From Rhyacophila brunnea (taxonomy: Eukaryota; Arthropoda; Insecta; Trichoptera; Rhyacophilidae): 64,000 nt of DNA. Below the pieces are notes generated by a model. That model was given only the letters and a program-made list of their open reading frames with translations, was not told the origin of the DNA and ran no database searches. The number at the start of each line of letters is the position of its first letter. Position 1 is the first letter of the stretch. Position numbers and translations under genes: made by a program. Below, in pieces: positions 33,932 to 44,154 of this stretch. The DNA is taken from contig JAGYXB010001852.1 of NCBI GenBank assembly GCA_022495005.1, forward strand, positions 1 to 64,000, given 5' to 3'.

Positions 33932-35094
33932 ATTAAATAAGCGATCACCCGCAGTGCGCTTCGGCGACTCTGCTATAAGGTTTTATCGAGAGGTGACCTA
34001 CTTGGGGGTCGTTCTGGACGAGAAGCAGACCTTATTGAAGCATGCTAAAGTAATTGTGGCTAAGGCCAACTCAACCTATCAGAAGGTTGCTCGCCTGGCG
34101 GGCAACAATTGGGGCCTAAAGCCTCGGGCCCTGAGAATCGCCTACGAGGCTATATTCATGGGCATCGCTGGCTATGCCTCCAGCGTGTGGCACACCAAAG
34201 CCTCGCTGACAATTGTGAAGAAGGCTCTGCTTAGCGGACAGAGGGCTGCTCTGATTGGCCTTACTAAGGCCTATAGGACCACATCTTCGGATGCCCTGGC
34301 GGTCCTTGCGGGGGTCTTTCCCCTCGACTTGCACGTTCAAATTAGAGGATCGATCACTCTCCTTATGAAGAGGATCAATACAACGCTCGCCGGTGTCCCT
34401 CTGACACCGTCATCGAGAGTGGAGGGCGTGAGCTACAGAAAGACTGTATCTGAGCTGGTCTATAAGACCGCATATGCGGCATGGCAGGCGAGATGGGTGG
34501 CCTCCTCTAAGGGCCGCCAGACATTTCTATACTTTCCAGATGTCTCGGTGAGACACATGACGAGGAGACTGGTGCCGACCCACTGGATTAGTCAATTCAT
34601 GACTGGCCATGGAAACTTTGCGGCCAAACTGCAGGGGTTTGGTTTGACAGGACATGGGTCGGGTTGCTCATGTGGATACGACCAGCAGGACGCAGAGCAC
34701 GTCTTGTGGGACTGTCCACTTATGGGCCCCGAACGAGCGGAATTGTTTGCCCGGGTCCGACCCCATTCGGGCCCAATAGGACACGCGGACATGGTGGCAA
34801 CCGAGGCCAATTTTGCGGCCTTTACTAAATTCGCCAGGCGTACGGAGGGCGGGACACTCTCGACTCCCCTTGCGACTCTTCAAATTAAAGTCACTCTGAT
34901 AGTTGCCATATAAATTAACATCATGCATTCGCACTTCGGTGCAAGGTTGCATCACCAGTCCCGTGCGGCTCTGCTCGGGACAAAATGAGGGCTTAAATTC
35001 TTTGATCTGGCACACGTAAGGGTTATGTTAGCCGGCCGCGTATGACGTGGCTGCATATACATAACGGGAGCGGAGGTGGGAGTTTTACACACCA
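33932..35094 (+). mobile_element. R1-clade-like LINE, 5'-truncated insertion
   Basis: The insertion is bounded by TGTTCCATTAGTA (33919-33931) and TGTTCTATTAGTA (35095-35107), a 13-bp target duplication with one mismatch. Inside are one long open frame and a ~180-bp 3' UTR. There is no obvious poly(A) tail. It sits sense to the host gene in its first intron. Confidence 0.75.
33954..34913 (+). CDS. R1-like LINE ORF2, C-terminal part (uninterrupted)
   Basis: The frame has 319 codons without a stop. It opens with the tail of the reverse transcriptase domain (REVTYLGVVLDEKQTLLKHA, then RALRIAYEAIFMGIAGYASSVW) and ends with a Cys-His cluster (CSCGYDQQDAEHVLWDC, a C-x-C..H....C zinc knuckle) typical of the C-terminus of R1/SART/TRAS-type ORF2. 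Endonuclease and catalytic RT motifs lie in the missing 5' part. The first ATG in this frame is internal to the protein, so it is not a real start. GC content is well above the surrounding intron, which suggests a recent arrival. Confidence 0.88.
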   Translation: MRFGDSAIRFYREVTYLGVVLDEKQTLLKHAKVIVAKANSTYQKVARLAGNNWGLKPRALRIAYEAIFMGIAGYASSVWHTKASLTIVKKALLSGQRAALIGLTKAYRTTSSDALAVLAGVFPLDLHVQIRGSITLLMKRINTTLAGVPLTPSSRVEGVSYRKTVSELVYKTAYAAWQARWVASSKGRQTFLYFPDVSVRHMTRRLVPTHWISQFMTGHGNFAAKLQGFGLTGHGSGCSCGYDQQDAEHVLWDCPLMGPERAELFARVRPHSGPIGHADMVATEANFAAFTKFARRTEGGTLSTPLATLQIKVTLIVAI

Positions 35095-35620
35095 TGTTCT
35101 ATTAGTAGCAATAATAATATATTCATTGATATGTTTTCTTTTTAAAGTAAATGGGAAACGTTTTTAGTCATCTTTACACGATTTAAGAATTAATACCCCC
35201 GTCGCCATCACGAAACAAATTGACGTATTCACACCCTCGACGTTCGATCTCCGACTGAAAGCGAGTCCAAAATTTCGTCGCGCCTATAGGTAGTTGAAAA
35301 TTATTTGCCGTTTCACTGAAGTATCGCCTTAACAACGGACGAGTTTTAATGTTTCCCATTAGTCATCGGAATAATGCGTCTACAAAATTGACATTTAAAT
35401 ATGTACAGTATGGTTTTAATAGGTTTGGCTAACACCCAATTCTCCAAAAAAAATATCTGCTAAGAATATACATGCTTCTTTCACGTACGCCTGACTTTTG
35501 ACATGCAGGCCAGAGGCTACCCGTGAGATAATAGTTGTACACCGGCTTTGATGCCCACGGATCATGACTGATTCGTGGAGCATATATTAGTTTTAGTAAA
35601 AATATTTACATACATTTAAA

Positions 35621-35864
35621 CAGGGCTTTTTTTTGAAAAATAAAAGTGCCGGAAGTCACTTCTTGCCAAACTTCTTACCTACTAAAGAAAATTATGTTCA
35701 AATATCATTTAAAGTAACTTTTCTTATGCCACGAAGCGCACGAAAAACTTAAAAACAAACATTAATAGAAATAAACAACTAAAGTTGTTAAAACATCATA
35801 TATTTGAATGTGAAAAAAGGTGCCGGAACGCCGTTCCACCGCGTTACATTACAAAAAAGCCCTG
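35621..35864. mobile_element. hAT-type MITE, 244 bp
   Basis: The ends are inverse (CAGGGCTTTTTT...; read from the right CAGGGCTTTTTTGTAATG). GTGCCGGAA occurs near the left end and GGTGCCGGAACG near the right. The flanks CATTTAAA and CATTTAGA give an 8-bp target duplication with one mismatch. Confidence 0.82.
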
Positions 35865-35984
35865 CATTTAGATGTGACGCATACATAGGCACTTAAAGAA
35901 AAAGGGGCGCCATTTTTGGAGCTCACGCGTATGCTAGGTGCTTGTGACACTTAGAGGCGCATTTCCCTAACGCAACATGAACCG

Positions 35985-36150
35985 ATTCGTGAGAAAATAT
36001 AAAAGGGGCCTCCGAAGAGTTAAAACCAGACACACATCTTTGACGGTAGATTCCGTAGTTTTATAGAGTCGTCGAGATTTATACATAAATATTCAGAGGT
36101 TTTTGAATAAATATGCCTTCGTTATTGTAATTCACATACTTCCGTTCTAT
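35985..36150 (+). promoter_or_regulatory. Possible LTR-like promoter fragment
   Basis: TATAAAAGGGGCC near 35999 is a good TATA box, followed at 36110 by AATAAA. Short spacing between TATA and poly(A) signal is typical of a retrotransposon LTR. I cannot define TG..CA ends or a target duplication, so a solo LTR is only a guess. Confidence 0.25.
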
Positions 36151-36399
36151 TCGATTGTAAATATAAATTCATGAAAAGTATTTGCCAAATACTAAATTGG
36201 TAGGTATTATGCTGTACGGATGTACTTATGTAGTATGATGTGTAAGAAACTATTATTATATATATTATATAATTTAAACAAAATTTTAATTTGTTTCAAT
36301 GCATGGATTTATTTGAACATTTATAAGTATTAGATTCTTCATTTTTAATCGTGTGAGGCCTCATAATTAGTCAAGGCGTCGGGCCTTTACGTCACTAAA

Positions 36400-37994
36400 G
36401 GGTCTAGGACGATTTGGCACCGCGAACTGGCCTCCGCCGATTGGCCTCCGGTAATTGGCCGCCGGTACAATCGGACGCCGGCCCAATTGGACGCCGACCC
36501 AATTCGACGCCATTAACTGGCCTCCGGGAGATTGGACGCCGCACAGTTGAATTAAATGCGCAAAGGAATAGACGTACGTTACGATTTGTTGGAGTAAATA
36601 AGCAAGTCAGTTTATTATGCTTCTATCTTCTCAGTAGGTGTACCTTATACATTTCGCGCTTGACACATTTTTAATATAGATTGAGAAAAATTATTATGCC
36701 TGATGATGTTTATTAAAAGAAAATAATTCTTCCCTCGCTAAAACTTAAAGATGTGCATAATCAATTAATTTATTGTCTATACATGGGTACTTATTTATAT
36801 TTACAACAAATATTAAAAATAATGTTAGATGTTAGAATGAAAATTACATAATATTTCAGCGTTTTATCGACTTAATATTATAATAAAGCTTAAATATGTA
36901 TATTATTATGCATAAATGCGTATTTTAAGATAGTATGAAATTACAAACAAAATATTAAGTAAGTTATCTGCTAACTATAAATGTTTTAGTAGTTTGATTG
37001 ATAAACTACTTAGGTACTGGGTGCCGGACGAAATCTCGAAGGCAGGCCGAAATCCCGAAAGCCTAAATCCCGAAAAATAAAAAAAATACAAACATCAATA
37101 ATTGCGCAATTTTTGCAAGAGACACAAAAACCCACTTTTTGTGGAAATATAAAAAAAATGTAAAATACAAACATCAATAATTGCGCAATCGTGAATTGCG
37201 CAATTTTTGTAAGATGCACAAAATCCATTCGTTCTACAAAATGGTCTCTCCTGAAAAAAAATGCGCAATCAGAAAAACCCATTTTCCGAAAAAATGGGAT
37301 TTGTCTCTCTTACAAAAATTGCGCTCACGATTGCGCAATTATTGATGTTTGTATTTTACATTTTTTATATTTCCACAAAAAATGGGTTTTTGTCTCCCTT
37401 GCAAAATTTCCGCAATTATTGATGTTTGTATTTTTTCATTTTTCGGGATTTCGGCCATTCGGGATTTCAGCATTCGGGATTTCGGCCTTCGGGATTTCGT
37501 CCGGCACCCAGTACCTAAGTAGTCAATAAAACGCTGAAATATAATGTAATTTTCATTCTTACATCTAACATTATTTTTAATTTTTGTTGTAAATATAAAT
37601 AAGTACCCATGTATAGACAATAAATTAATTGATTATGCACATCTTTAAGTTTTAGCGAGGGAAGAATTATTTTCTTTTAATAAACATCATCAGGCATAAT
37701 AATTTTTCTCAATCTATATAAAAAATGTGTCAAGCGCGAAATGTATAAGGTACACCTACTGAGAAGATAGAAGCATATTAAACTGACTTGCTTATTTACT
37801 CCAACAAATCGTAACGTACGTCTATTCCTTTGCGCATTTAATTCAACTGTGCGGCGTCCAATCTCCCGGAGGCCAGTTGGGTCGGTGTCGAATTGGGTCG
37901 GCGTCCAATTGGGCCGGCGTCCGATTGTACCGGCGGCCAATTACCGGAGGCCAATCGGCGGAGGCCAGTTCGCGGTGCCAAATCGTCCCATTCC
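36400..37994. mobile_element. 1.6-kb foldback element with long inverted arms
   Basis: The left arm (from ~36410: GGACGATTTGGCACCGCG, then repeated GGCCTCCG/GGACGCCG...ATTGG words, then ATTAAATGCGCAAAGGAATA) is mirrored from 37990 backwards for about 450 bp. CGTCACTAAA flanks both sides (36390-36399 and 37995-38004), a 10-bp target duplication as seen in Mutator-like foldback elements. The centre is filled by a second, separate inverted-repeat element. Open frames here are products of the repeats. Confidence 0.88.
37012..37515. mobile_element. Nested inverted-repeat element inside the foldback element
   Basis: The ends AGGTACTGGGTGCCGGACGA and its inverse enclose arms with repeated CGAAATCCCGAA (left) and TTCGGGATTTCGGCC (right), followed inward by mirrored AACATCAATAATTGCGCAA. 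About 150 bp of extra sequence lies beside its left end and has no partner in the right arm of the outer element. Confidence 0.75.
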
Positions 37995-38004
37995 CGTCAC
38001 TAAA

Positions 38005-39207
38005 CGCGCCACTGGTGACAATTCTAAAGAACGCTCCGAAGGCAGAAGCGATCATTCTTCGTGAACGAGATCGAAGAAAAGAAAATTTCGAAGAAGAACA
38101 TTTAATGTTCCCTGTGACTCGAGTGACCTAATCAATCAGAACGAGACATGACATGTAATTGACGCGAAGACTTTCGTGAACATTTAAATGCATTATTTCC
38201 AGGAAACTCTGAAATAATGGGAACTGAAATACCTAACTGGTAAGGAGAAGCTGGCAACCAACCTCGACTGAGGAAGAATACAAGATAAATTTTAACACGT
38301 GTCAAGAATACGTCATACGTCGAATACTAACAATTGCTCTCAGTTTATGCATCGACGCTTATTTAATATTGGTGTATTACACACACTATAATACGTGGTT
38401 CTTTTCGTAGGACACTCACACATTCAAAAACCTGCGTCAAAATGTACTGTATTGGTATATAGCCTGTCGGAATTCTATTTATTAGGTATATGTTCTGTGA
38501 TTATTTCCCATTCGGATTATAGAGACAAGAAAAAGATATTAACTGCATTAGTACTTAATACGAAAAATGCCGTTTTGTATTCCTTTCAATAGTATAAGTT
38601 TACGTTTTTTTAATTAAATTAGATAGCTACATCTTACCATTGATAGGTATCTAATATCAGCTATTTTAAAGTACAGTGTTTATTCGGAAGATTTATTCCG
38701 TCGTTGATAATTTAATGAACGGTATTGATAAAGATATTTTTTTACAAATGCCATATTATTTGCATAGTGTTTATATCGTTTGTATTTTTGGATCGGTCGA
38801 CCTCATTGATGGCCGAAAATTAGTTGCTATGTCGAGGCCGTCTCGAGATAAACTCAATACATAACATTATGCCGTAGGACAATAATTATTTCACGCGCGG
38901 ACACATGCACAAATATATCGAGGGTGCTAAGCCAAAGGGCACTGGGATTCTATGGCGAAAACGACATAACTATTAGATTATTTAGAATAATAATACCATC
39001 TTCAGTATCCCAAAAGTGTCACCGATAAATATTACGTGTCAAATTGAACTCACACTATAAGTAACATATTTGATCTGATCGACCAGATCTGGAAACCTTT
39101 AAAACAAACTCTCACTTGCAATAATTATTAGACATATTTCTGAAAACACACTTACTTATAACATTGTGAGAAGATTCAATATTTGAGAGACAATTGATTT
39201 AAAAATC
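38005..39207. other. Intron stretch, no supported gene
   Basis: Short open frames (38395-38592 and 38676-38864) show no domains. A somewhat purine-rich patch at 38040-38110 may be a retroelement scrap. Nothing else stands out. Confidence 0.4.
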
Positions 39208-39263
39208 TGTGTGTGTACTTATGTACGCGCGTTAGAAGTTATACTTCTTTGGCGTAACAAAAC
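39208..39263 (+). repeat. Copy of the TACTTCTTTGGCG-ended repeat
   Basis: It is identical over about 50 bp to 19484-19538 (GTGTGTACTTATGTACGCGC, then TTATACTTCTTTGGCGTAAC). Only the end is shared; the following sequence differs. Confidence 0.8.
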
Positions 39264-39659
39264 AAAAATAACAAAACAATAAAACGTTAGTAGAAAATAC
39301 GATAAAAGATATTTATTACAATCAATAAAGTTTTGATTAAAAAGCGTAGTTAATCAAATTAGAATGATAATAATATGTATTTATACACAGTTATTGTTGT
39401 TGTATTGTTAAATAAAATTATTACTTATAAATAATTTGAAAATGGTAATATTTATTATGTAATATTATTTCTAATCTATTTCCCATGATGGCATCTTTGA
39501 AAATTGTAAACATCATCTGATGTTTACGACGTTTAGTAAGAAAATTTGAATGGCGGACTAGACTCCAGTGTTACCATATCGGGAAAAATCACGGGCTCTA
39601 AAAATCGCTTATTCGCTAATCGCAGAGACATTCAATTGTATTAATTATGTTTTTATCTC

Positions 39660-40260
39660 TCTTCTTGTGCCATACCCTAGCGGAGGTCGGCCACCATCAA
39701 GGCGATCTTAGCTTTGTCGTCTGCTAACCGAAACAATTCAGTGGAGCTGCACTCGTACCAATCACGGATGTTCTTAAGCCACGAAATGCGTCGCCGTCCT
39801 CTGCTACGCTTGCCGTTGATCTTTCCTTGAATGACAAGTTGGGGAATGCTGTACATTTTGTCCTCACATAATGTGGCCGAGGTACTGTAGTTTCCTGGTT
39901 TTGATACTACGTAGAACTTCTCGGTCCTTCCCCATTCGATTGAGAACTTCAATTTTGTCACCCGGTCAGTCCGAGGAATTTTAAAGATGCGTCTATACAG
40001 CCACATCTCGAAAGCTTCAAATCTCCGTGACATCTCTTGGTTTAACGTCCATACTTCCATACCATAGAAAATAAATTGAGAGAACATAACAACGTACCAT
40101 ACGCAGTCTCAGACCTAGGTTAAGGTGTCGATTGCTAAGGAGGCGTCTCATTTTGAGAAAGGCGCTCCTTGCGATCTCAATTCTAGTTTTTATTTCCTGA
40201 GACTGGTCCCATATACAATATTTCACGGTGAAGTGAGATACGGCGATCTGCATACGTAGA
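39660..40260 (-). pseudogene. RTE-like LINE remnant, end of reverse transcriptase ORF
   Basis: Minus strand, two frames. The first (40017-40253) reads SQEIKTRIEIARSAFLKMRR and LRMVRCYVLSIYFLWYG. The second (39677-40087) reads EVWTLNQEMSRRFEAFEMWL, YRRIFKIPRTDRV, GRRRISWLKNIRDWY and KIALMVADLR. This is the conserved EIK.RI..A...F..M ... C.V.S.LLYG.E.W ... K..EAFEMW.YRR ... GRRR.SWL.N.R.W order of RTE/craniofacial-development-like RT tails. The catalytic region is absent and there is a frameshift at about 40060. Confidence 0.88.
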
Positions 40261-40585
40261 AGTTTCCGGACACGGGATTTTATATATAATAATATAAACC
40301 CCGCGGTTGATGATGATTTTCTGATATCTTGTAGATATCAATAATTATTGCATATGTACTTAAAGTACATGAGCCAAGCTACCTTATTTTTTTAAGGGTA
40401 GATATTTAGAAGGATCTTCGGAGTTGTATGTATATTACAAGAAAGATAGATACAATCTCGAACTTAAGATACCAATGCGTTGTATAGACTCACACGCGAT
40501 TGTGGGCCATGTCACCGTTGAGGAGGCCATGCCACAGGAATGAAGGAAGACACCTATCCACCGAAGAGGCTTCTCTCTACAAGAC

Positions 40586-40776
40586 AGCTTTCGGCCGCTA
40601 CGGCAGCTATCTAGGGTAGGTTTGTATCGAAGTATTAGCACTATGTAAATTAGTTATAATTATTACAATGAGATAGACAGTTATGACTGTTATAATCGTT
40701 ACAATATATTGTTATAATAAGTGCTAATACTTCGATACAAACCTACCCTAGATAGCTGCCGTAGCGGCCGAAAGCT
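40586..40776. repeat. Perfect 56-bp inverted repeat around a 79-bp loop
   Basis: The arm 40586-40641 starts AGCTTTCGGCCGCTACGGCA. The arm 40721-40776 is its exact inverse. The loop is AT-rich. Perfect arms point to a recent origin or to gene conversion. A worn single-arm relative lies at 11450-11575. Confidence 0.93.
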
Positions 40777-41225
40777 TTCTTGTGTATAGAATAGATGCGC
40801 TGAAGGGGAAAAGATTATTGGTAGACCTGAATCGTAGTACAGATGACGATGAATTCACTTATCACGAGTTAATTGTTTGTAGTATCATGATTCATGAATC
40901 ATGACTTAAGTAGGTACAGCGCTCGAAATGGATAATTTTGCGGATTGGAGCGTTTGATATTTTTCTGAAAATATTAATATATTTATCGAATTTTAAGTGT
41001 ATTAGTAATATTATGTCCTACCAGCTAAGACGATTAAATTATTTTCCCACGAGGTGGGGCGATAATCTCGTGGATTTCATGAACCGCAGCTGCTTTCCGG
41101 TCCGCTTCACACTCTCTTTGGGTAGATACTTATCAACGGTAGAACTAGAGTGTGGTGGTTGGACTTCGTAGAAAAAGAAACAGCATCCCTGCGGATAAAG
41201 ATATTGGAAAGAGCTTGCTCTAGAT

Positions 41226-41866
41226 CAGAGGGGGGCAAACTGCGGCCCGCGGGCCGCATGTGGCCCGCCGGGTATTTTTTTGCGGCCCGCCATCATTAAG
41301 TGTTACTTCTGATTACGAATAACTTTTTTATAATTTAAAAAAAAAATATTGACAATAGATTAAAATTTGTTTAGCAATAGTACGCGATCCATTTTCAATA
41401 GATATTATTAGTGTCCGACAGAGCTACAACTTGAGATTATTGATCTGCAGTGTGATACTGATTTAAGAGAATTGCATCGCCGTGAAGAAATCTCCAAATT
41501 TTACAATGCCCTTAATTCAGATAAATTCGACCAACTTAAAGATTATGCAAGAAAAATGTTCGTTATTTTTGGATCAACCTATATATAAGAACAAACATTT
41601 TCGATCATGAACCTCAATAAAAATTCTTTACGATCAAATATCTCCGATGCCCATTTACAAGCAGTTTTGAGAATATAAACTACAAAATTAACACCTGAAT
41701 TTTAAAAAATGTACATCAGTTTCATTCTTCTCATTAATTTTTTTGTAATGTTTATTTTTCGTGATAATAAATAGTGTATATCTAAAAATGATATTTTACT
41801 TGCGGCCCGCCGCTCATTTTGAATTCTTGAATTTGGCCCTCCATCCAAAAAGTTTGCCTCCCCCTG
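41226..41866 (+). mobile_element. hAT element, 641 bp, internally deleted
   Basis: The left end is CAGAGGGGGGCAAACTGCGG and the right end, inverted, is CAGGGGGAGGCAAACTTTTT. A perfect 8-bp target duplication CTCTAGAT flanks it (41218-41225 and 41867-41874). GC-rich GCGGCCCGC words cluster at both ends, probably transposase-binding sites. Confidence 0.95.
41413..41679 (+). pseudogene. hAT transposase C-terminus (GTF2IRD2/SCAN-like), stop-containing
   Basis: The frame reads TELQLEIIDLQCDTDLRELH, FYNALNSDKFDQLKDYARKM, FVIFGSTYI, then a TAA, then EQTFSIMNLNKNSLRSNIS and DAHLQAVLRI. This is the FGSTY.CEQ.FS.M...K...R..L.D.HL...LR dimerisation end of GTF2IRD2-type hAT transposases. The stop stands where the family usually has Cys. 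The rest of the enzyme is deleted. Confidence 0.88.
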
Positions 41867-42096
41867 CTCTAGATAGTAAGGGGTGGAGATATTTTCGTGG
41901 AGGCAAGACTCACATTGAATCTTGGGGCTGATGATGAAATCATCTGTTGAATTACCTACACGTCTAGTTGATGATAGGTACATAGGACGTTCATTATATT
42001 ATTAGTGTCTACCTTAGTATGAAGGAAAATAATGAGAAATATGTATGTATTTAATTAATAGATTCCACAAAAATTCATGTTTTGTTTTACCCTGGC

Positions 42097-42156
42097 CGTT
42101 CTGTTTTGTCATGTTCTGTTTTGTCACGTTCTGTTTTGTCACGTTCTGTTTTGTCC
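42097..42156 (+). repeat. Minisatellite, four 15-bp units
   Basis: CGTTCTGTTTTGTCA is repeated four times with single-base changes and is followed by an A-run (42165-42178). No coding role is seen. Confidence 0.9.
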
Positions 42157-42189
42157 GGTTACAAAAAAAAAAAAAAACAGAAAAAGATT

Positions 42190-42568
42190 AATAGCGCCTG
42201 TACACGTGCATGGAATTACTGTCTGAAATCGTGCTTATTTTAACTGCCATGACAATAACTGTTTACACGTAATTTGCTGTCCAATCTCATTCTTCAAGAG
42301 TAAGCGAGGCGCGATGTTGTCATTTTATAGTAATATCTGACAGGTCGTATTGAAAATCTGAGTAGTTCATTTTTTTACCGGCACGTTCGCCACTATCGCT
42401 CTACTGCACAGACGCAGATCGAAAATAATCTTACGTTCGCGTTGAATTCGGAACCTTCCAAACTTGTTTGATTCATGCACGCAATCTTGCCAACTGCAGG
42501 ATAATACATATTTCCAAATACATTTTCTTATTGTCTACAGTAAATCTATGCATGTGTAAACGGGGTAT
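42190..42568. mobile_element. MITE, copy 1 (CACGTGCATGG ends)
   Basis: It starts TAGCGCCTGTACACGTGCAT and ends with ATCTATGCATGTGTAAACGG, a near inverse. Internal words (TAACTGTTTACACGTAA, CATTCTTCAAGAGTAAGCGA, GATGTTGTCATTTTAT) appear inverted in the copy at 54211-54610. Confidence 0.85.
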
Positions 42569-44154
42569 TGGGCTTATTCCGTCAGACGAGCACACCGTAA
42601 AATGGTCTGGGCCTGCTTTGAAAAAAATCTTTTTCTATTTTGGCCATTATAAACGCCCGCCATGAATTATCACTAGACAAACTCAGTTTTAAAGTCACAT
42701 TGAATGTCACGTGTTAACAAACAAATGCTTCTGTAGAAATTATAAATTTTAATACAGCTATTATTTATTGTTCGGTCTGTTATGCACGATTTCTGATTTG
42801 GAAATGAATTTATTCTTATTTGGTGTCGCGGAAACGGCGACACCAAACGCGGATCCCGAATGTGAACATAATATACTCAACTTCTTGAATAATAATTCAG
42901 TTTTAATTTAAACGACCTGTAATGTTGCCTAACCTATAGTGGTTAATCCAGGGGCGCCTTAGGCAATTCTAAAAATATATTAGTTATTCTATATTATTTT
43001 AATTCACTTCGTTGATGCACTGATAGATTCAAATAATGCTTTGGTGACCGTTTTCTTTAACCAATAACAAGTGTAAAATGATTTCCCCTTGTCGTCTGGT
43101 AACCATTTGTCCTTTATTTGGAAATCTGTATTTTCGTGTAAATGTTGACAACCCATAAATTGCGCAGAGAAAAACGTCATACGCCTAATTAAATTTAAAA
43201 AAAACAACGTACCTATATGAAACCACGATATTTTTGAAATGTTTCAATTCAGATTGAGGATTCTCAATTTCTAATTTAGGGTTCTAGTTCACATTCCGAA
43301 ATAATTAAGTATGTCTTAAGGGCTCGAATGAGTCGATGCTGAGTGAAAAATTTCAATTGGTAGCTCAAAAACCTTTTTAAAATGTGTCGTAAGTAAGTAG
43401 AGTAGGATGCTTCATAACTTTGCACTCCGGTTCTAGGATGAAAATGATATACTTAATAGATATATTCTGAAATATATTATTTAGATTATCTATTTATTTA
43501 ATTATTACTACAAGTGAATATCATTATTGATCTAATTTTATGCGACGTAATCAAGCAAAGAGGCGTATCAGTTAGTAAAGTAAGTAACCAAATAAAATCG
43601 TCAAAATACGCCATTTATTTTATATGCAAAACTACCAACGCATATAATATAATTTTGTTTTTTTAACTATCATTTCAACGACACTAAAACATTCGGGAAT
43701 CGCCATCAAATATTTTAATCAAAAGAACAAAAAACGCTTTTTTAAGTCTCTTCTCGATTTCGCTCATTTTGTCAGCCGCACGCAAAATCCGGATTGTGAG
43801 AAATTATAAGAAAACCTATGATGGTTTACGGCAGTGGTGCACAACGTATTTAAAAGAATGGCCAATTTATCCATTTTCTATTTTTTCAGGGGCCGCAGTG
43901 GATAAAATTGTTGAAAAATATTGATAATACTAGACGAGGCATTATTTTTAATTTAATAGTTACATATTAACTACTCCAATCACTCTCCACTCTTCATAAC
44001 GTACATTTGAACTATAATAGAACTAAGTACTTATAAAGGAAATTAGAATTTTGTCGTATTCAATGAAAAATTTGGTGATCAAGTACTTGTTATTTTAGGC
44101 CGTCCATTTTGGGCTGTGGTTTGTGCATTGGTGATTTACGGTGTTCCTCTAAAA
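42569..44154. other. Intron stretch with a dispersed repeat
   Basis: CAGTGGTGCACAACGTATTT near 43832 looks like a hAT end. The part 43950-44080 (ACTCCAATCACTCTCCACTC, then GAACTAAGTA, then GGAAATTAGAATTTTGTCGT) is shared with 63715-63830. No gene seen. Confidence 0.5.

Noticed and set aside
34116..35015. Three minus-strand frames at 34.1-35.0 kb
   Set aside because: Antisense shadows of the R1-like LINE frame in GC-richer DNA.
36414..38131. Several Arg/Pro-rich open frames on both strands
   Set aside because: They are translations of the mirrored GGCCTCCG/GGACGCCG repeats of the foldback element, not genes.
42097..42156. CRISPR array
   Set aside because: Four head-to-tail 15-bp units without spacers in a eukaryotic genome; a minisatellite.
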